Assembly (NCBI GenBank): GCA_016208255.1
Contig: JACQYK010000019.1
Span: forward strand, 1-44,920
Direction of reading: 5' to 3'
DNA from: Deltaproteobacteria bacterium
GTDB taxonomy: Bacteria > Desulfobacterota > RBG-13-43-22
DNA length: 44,920 nucleotides
Shown: positions 41,591 through 44,920 of the stretch, piece by piece
Position numbering within the stretch: position 1 is the stretch's first letter
How the letters are laid out: every line of letters starts with the position of its first letter
The notes under the pieces: generated by a model
What the model was told of the DNA's origin: nothing
The model's input: the letters and a program-made list of their open reading frames with translations, nothing else
Databases searched by the model: none
Made by a program: the position numbers and the translations under genes

Positions 41591-41793
41591 ACAATCACCC
41601 CCTCGATATATTTAACTTGTTGATTTTTTATTAGAAAGTATAAAACAGAAAATTGAGAAAGGTCAAGAAGAAAAAAATCCTCTTTATGCCCAGTAATTTG
41701 AGAATAAACTATTCTTTAGATCTCTACATTCTTCTCTTTCAGTTCTTGTTGTTGTCCACCTTGCTGTGTGAATAACAAGAGGTTTTCCATTTT

Positions 41794-43023
41794 CTATTTT
41801 CGCTTCTCTCTCAGCCAGAGAGAACAGATAAAGGTTACCAAAAGCAAGGCGGCCCCGGCGATGGTGAAGCTTGGGAAAAAACCGAATCGGTCGATGAGAT
41901 AACCCATGGCCGGGGTGAGGACGCCCCCGCTCTCCATGGCCGTGAAGTAATAAATGCCCAGAACGGTGGAGCGGTTCTTGACGGTAGTATGGCTGACCAG
42001 ATAAGATTCCATAACCGGCATTCGGACCGCCAGGCAAATGCCCAGCACCAGGAGCAGGCCCCAGGTCCCTATCCCATAGGAAAAGAAATTCAGCAGGAAG
42101 ATCACCGGGCCGGCCAGAAAGCAGACAAAAAGCAAAACCGGGATCTTGCCCAGCCGGTCCGAGAGAGTGCCCCCTATGGGGGCGGCCCACAACCCGCCGG
42201 AATAGATGATAGATAACAGGGCCGCCGCCGTTTTTTCATTGACCCCGAAGTGATCGACCAGGAACAAAGGGATAAAGGAGATGGTGGAGATCATGGTAGC
42301 CGCCGTGCAGGTGCTGAGGATAATCATCACCACCAGTTGCCGGTATTGCCCGGGTAGGGCCTTTGTTTCCTGGAGACTTGATGCTCCCGGAGGTTGAATC
42401 GCTTTTAGACCACCGATTCTGCGGCGTATCAGGAAAAAAAAGAAGACCCCCAGGATGACGGTAGGCAGGGCCAGTCCGATAAAAGCCCCCCGCCAGCCCA
42501 AGGCGGCGGCAATGGCCACGCCGATCAGGGGGGCCAGAAAATAGCTGGAGCTGCCCCCGATAATATGAAATCCCAAAGAGCGTCCCAGGTGCTCCGCCTT
42601 AACCGACGTTGATATCAGGGCCGGAGCGGCCGGGTGATATCCCCCGCCCATGAGACCCATCAGGATCAGGAAAATGACCGCCATGGTATAGGTTTGCGAA
42701 AACCCGACCAAAGGACCGGCCATAGCCACTCCGCAGATCCCCATGGTGATGAGGATGACCTGGCCGATGCGGTCAGCGAGCCATCCGGCCGGTAACTGGC
42801 CCAATCCATAGGAGAGACTGAAGGCCGAAAGCAACAAACCCGACTGGGTGTAATTGAGATGAAAATCATCGCGGATCATCGGCAGGAACGGGGTGGGAAG
42901 GGCGGTTAAAATATGATGGGTACAATGGGCCAAAACAAAAAGCGGCACCAGTCCCCAGGAAAAATTAGCAACGGCCGGCCTGCTCCCGGATTCATTTTTC
43001 ATTTTTTCCGCCTTATCTTTCAT
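41794..43023 (-). CDS. MFS transporter
   Basis: A 409-residue major facilitator with twelve hydrophobic segments in two halves. Seen: LSYGLGQLPAGWLADRIG near residues 70-87 (the loop 2-3 motif of MFS) and its counterpart GGLWAAPIGGTLSDRLGKIP near 270-290. This type exports or imports small organic compounds; the substrate is not clear. I use ATG 43023 since the frame in front gives only a TTG; the stop of tmk is one base upstream, so translation is coupled. Confidence 0.88.
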   Translation of the reverse strand: MKDKAEKMKNESGSRPAVANFSWGLVPLFVLAHCTHHILTALPTPFLPMIRDDFHLNYTQSGLLLSAFSLSYGLGQLPAGWLADRIGQVILITMGICGVAMAGPLVGFSQTYTMAVIFLILMGLMGGGYHPAAPALISTSVKAEHLGRSLGFHIIGGSSSYFLAPLIGVAIAAALGWRGAFIGLALPTVILGVFFFFLIRRRIGGLKAIQPPGASSLQETKALPGQYRQLVVMIILSTCTAATMISTISFIPLFLVDHFGVNEKTAAALLSIIYSGGLWAAPIGGTLSDRLGKIPVLLFVCFLAGPVIFLLNFFSYGIGTWGLLLVLGICLAVRMPVMESYLVSHTTVKNRSTVLGIYYFTAMESGGVLTPAMGYLIDRFGFFPSFTIAGAALLLVTFICSLWLREKRK

Positions 43024-43024
43024 A

Positions 43025-43648
43025 TTAATCAAACAAGTTTTTCAGGATCTTTTTATGAATTTGATCCGGGGAATGGGTGGCATCGATCACCACAATACGA
43101 TTCGGTTCCTTGAGGGATAGATTGAGATAGCCCAGGCGGATTTTTTGATGAAAGGCTTCGGCCTCTTTTTCAAAACGGGATTCCTTCCGGGATGCCTCGG
43201 AGTTATTGATCCGCTCCCAGGCCCGGCCCAGGCCAATGCTGACCGGCAAGTCCAATAAAAAAGTTTTATCCGGCCAAACCGAACCCAGGATCTTGGGACG
43301 TAATTGATTGAGGAATTTTAGATTCAAACCCCTGGTCAATCCCTGATAAACCACCGTGGCATCCCAAAAACGATCGGAAATAACCCATCGGCCCTGGGCC
43401 AGGGCCGGTGAGATCTTTTCCCTCATGTGCTGACAACGGTCAGCCAGATAAAGAAACAACTCGGCCAGGGGATCCATTTTATTATTCTTCCGATCCAATA
43501 AAATGGCCCGGATCTGCAGGCCGATTTTGGTGGCTCCCGGCTCCCGGGTAACCAGGCAGGGTATCCCCCGTTCCTTGAGCGCCTTAGCCAGCCGCTTGAT
43601 CTGGGTGGTTTTTCCTGAACCTTCTATTCCTTCAAAAGTAATGAACAT
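43025..43648 (-). CDS. tmk: Thymidylate kinase
   Basis: A 207-residue dTMP kinase. Seen: FITFEGIEGSGKTTQIKRLA near 2-21 (P-loop), TREPGATKIGLQIRAILL near 41-58, LYLADRCQHMREKISPAL near 73-90, and SDRFWDATVVYQG near 97-109. It forms dTDP from dTMP and is a housekeeping gene. ATG 43648 is preferred (AGAGG before it) to the ATG at 43669, which would add seven residues. The normal DRY motif is DRF here, as in several related enzymes. Confidence 0.92.
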   Translation of the reverse strand: MFITFEGIEGSGKTTQIKRLAKALKERGIPCLVTREPGATKIGLQIRAILLDRKNNKMDPLAELFLYLADRCQHMREKISPALAQGRWVISDRFWDATVVYQGLTRGLNLKFLNQLRPKILGSVWPDKTFLLDLPVSIGLGRAWERINNSEASRKESRFEKEAEAFHQKIRLGYLNLSLKEPNRIVVIDATHSPDQIHKKILKNLFD

Positions 43649-43757
43649 GCGGCCTCTTGAATCAAACATTCTTTGGGATGGAAGAGTATAAGATATGCCT
43701 ATATGTGGTCAAGGGGAAAAATCATCTCGCTCCCCTTTACGAGCTTGTCAATTAAAC

Positions 43758-44531
43758 TTAGACCTTGAGGACTGCTGATATAGGGACCAGATATTCCGAA
43801 AGGCTTCCGCATCCGGAGAGAAAACGGGAGATAGCCCTGGCTGTTTCAGGGAAGGGATGGCCTATGCCTACGGCTCGGCCATATTTAAAGGCCTCTTTCT
43901 CCAATATTCGAAGCTGGTTGATGATGTAGGCATCACTTCGAAAATTATCCAGAAAAATATTTCGGAAGGCGGAGGGGATGCCCCTCCGGCTGGCTTCCTG
44001 ATAAGCAATGGACCGGCTTGAGGTAATGCTGTCCACAAAAAAAAGGGAATTGTACTCGATAACATTGAGCACCTGGTTGATTTCCTCCCGGCATTCGGTA
44101 AGCCTGGACCCCATATGGTTGTTGACCCCCAGGGCGTAAGGGACACCGGCAATGTTTTCTCTAACCACCTTCGCAATTCTCTCCGCCCCATACCCGACAA
44201 AAAGCGCACCGGGACCGGGATTGAGCTTGCTGTCATGAGCCTCCATAGGCTGATGAAGTATGATTTCATGCCCCAGGGCGTGAATTTCTTCCGCAAGGTC
44301 AGAGGATCTTTCCAGTTTGGGGAGTATGGCGAAGGTAATCGGCACCCTCAGATCCAGAAATCTTTTGGCCAGGGATCTCGAAAATCCGATGTCATCAATA
44401 ATAATGGCAATACGCGGGAGGGGTTTCGGTTCCCCATCGGAAAAACCAAAAGCTTTGGATAGGCCGTTGACTTCCAAAAGCCCGTTGAAAAGAAGTGAAG
44501 CGCTGTTTAATAGGAAGGTCCTTCTCTTCAT
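43758..44531 (-). CDS. Divergent polysaccharide deacetylase family protein
   Basis: A 257-residue exported protein (MKRRTFLLNSASLLFNGLL, with a paired arginine that could be Tat or Sec). Seen: PRIAIIIDDIGFSRSLAKRF near 39-58, FAILPKLERSSDLAEEIHA near 67-86, HEIILHQPMEAHDS near 89-102, ALGVNNHMGSRLTE near 133-146, FVDSITSSRS and IGHPFPET near 220-232. It belongs to the YibQ/DUF610-like branch of NodB-related deacetylases. A GTG at 44534 just before the ATG could also start. Its target in the envelope is unknown. Confidence 0.86.
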   Translation of the reverse strand: MKRRTFLLNSASLLFNGLLEVNGLSKAFGFSDGEPKPLPRIAIIIDDIGFSRSLAKRFLDLRVPITFAILPKLERSSDLAEEIHALGHEIILHQPMEAHDSKLNPGPGALFVGYGAERIAKVVRENIAGVPYALGVNNHMGSRLTECREEINQVLNVIEYNSLFFVDSITSSRSIAYQEASRRGIPSAFRNIFLDNFRSDAYIINQLRILEKEAFKYGRAVGIGHPFPETARAISRFLSGCGSLSEYLVPISAVLKV

Positions 44532-44593
44532 CACCAGGTGTTATTAGCAACATCCCCTTTGCCCGATTTCAAATCTCTCCCCAGGTTTTTTTA

Positions 44594-44630
44594 ACCACGC
44601 CTTGGGGGGAATTAAACCCCAAAGCGTGGT
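44594..44630. repeat. Perfect-ended hairpin at the right edge
   Basis: Arms ACCACGC...TTGGGG and CCCCAA...GCGTGGT pair across an AT-rich loop with one unpaired base on each side. Neither strand shows a T-run after the hairpin, so I do not call it a terminator. Confidence 0.6.
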
Positions 44631-44692
44631 CTCAGGGTTAGGTAGGAAGTGGCCAGGTTTCCCGAAAAGCCCTATTGGCTTTTGTCAAAACC

Positions 44693-44712
44693 TTATACAA
44701 CTAATTGTATAA
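44693..44712. promoter_or_regulatory. Perfect palindrome TTATACAA-N4-TTGTATAA
   Basis: Eight-base perfect arms with a CTAA spacer, in an AT-rich non-coding region between the deacetylase start and the window end. It has the form of a repressor operator and the right half resembles a -10 box. Confidence 0.55.
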
Positions 44713-44721
44713 ATGTCAAGT

Positions 44722-44745
44722 AAAAATACTATATATTGTATTTTT
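44722..44745. promoter_or_regulatory. Perfect palindrome AAAAATAC-N8-GTATTTTT
   Basis: Eight-base perfect arms around TATATATT, nine bases after the preceding palindrome. The two together suggest an operator region of a gene that lies beyond the window. The remaining bases to 44920 show no convincing gene. Confidence 0.5.
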
Positions 44746-44920
44746 GAGGATATATCTTGAAAATATTAGAAAAAATCGGATCAAGAAGATTTTTTGGAGG
44801 GAAAATCGTCAATTAGACGAAGATTTCTCGTGGAGCAGTTTTTTTCCGGAAACATCGAATTTCCGAATGAGGAGAGATAGAGTTTAGTCTATAGCAGTCG
44901 ACAAAATCACTTTTAAATAG

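Noticed and set aside
44594-44630. Terminator at the right edge
   Set aside because: The hairpin is strong but neither strand has a T-run after it.
44705-44887. 60-codon plus-strand open frame at the right edge
   Set aside because: TTG start, no ribosome-binding site, AT-driven residue usage, and it runs over the two palindromes.

Overview
The window reads as chromosome of a strictly anaerobic, probably desulfobacterotal (deltaproteobacterial) bacterium. The grounds are a ferredoxin-dependent 2-oxoacid oxidoreductase, a B12-type radical SAM protein, an anaerobic sulfatase-maturase relic, clostridial-type mono-cluster ferredoxin, two genes that need UGA to be read as selenocysteine, and many small palindromic repeats. 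This placement is an inference from gene content; no rRNA or ribosomal gene is present.

Left arm (1-15.2 kb, all minus strand): a GntR/FCD regulator (14480-15148) sits upstream of a peptide-type ABC importer made of two tandem solute-binding proteins, DppB, DppC, DppD and DppF, followed by an MBL-fold hydrolase, an M20 amidohydrolase, a DUF819 membrane protein, a PLP decarboxylase, a TauE/SafE remnant, a DMT exporter and a Tat-exported DUF362 protein cut by the window edge. Together they look like an uptake-and-breakdown system for acylated or peptide-like amino-acid compounds. The same AT-rich palindrome lies in front of both the regulator and the importer.

Middle (15.5-29.6 kb): a ferredoxin and an NTF2-like protein bracketed by direct repeat copies, a PAS-only sensor protein, a deletion derivative of a CocE/NonD hydrolase, an enoyl-CoA hydratase relative, a korDABC-gdhA operon (glutamate to 2-oxoglutarate to succinyl-CoA plus reduced ferredoxin), a B12-binding radical SAM protein, a cupin, a truncated winged-helix protein, and a GrdB/PrdB-like selenoprotein whose in-frame TGA (28814-28816) is followed by a SECIS-like hairpin.

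Right arm (29.6-44.9 kb): an IS110-family element with a frameshifted transposase, then an island of four toxin-antitoxin-like modules (HicBA, a PIN pair, a nucleotidyltransferase pair, RHH/PIN), nearly every junction of which carries arrays of degenerate 7-bp repeats. After a broken anaerobic sulfatase maturase comes the most striking gene, a MerB-like (organomercurial lyase fold) protein at 37553-38260. Both of its expected catalytic cysteine positions are TGA codons, and each TGA is followed 17-19 nt later by a hairpin with a GGUC(U) apical loop like that of E. coli fdhF. It lies, with an SDR pseudogene, between inverted copies of a small element with terminal inverted repeats. The end holds a VOC protein, a DUF4185 lipoprotein, an orphan DUF433 protein, an MFS transporter, thymidylate kinase and a divergent polysaccharide deacetylase.

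Across the window the non-coding DNA is dominated by four repeat classes: (i) degenerate heptanucleotide tandem arrays, (ii) GTCATTCC-type palindromic elements, (iii) a CATGCCC...GGGACATGAAAATA element in three copies, and (iv) a 160-176 bp GACAGGATT-ended element in three copies.
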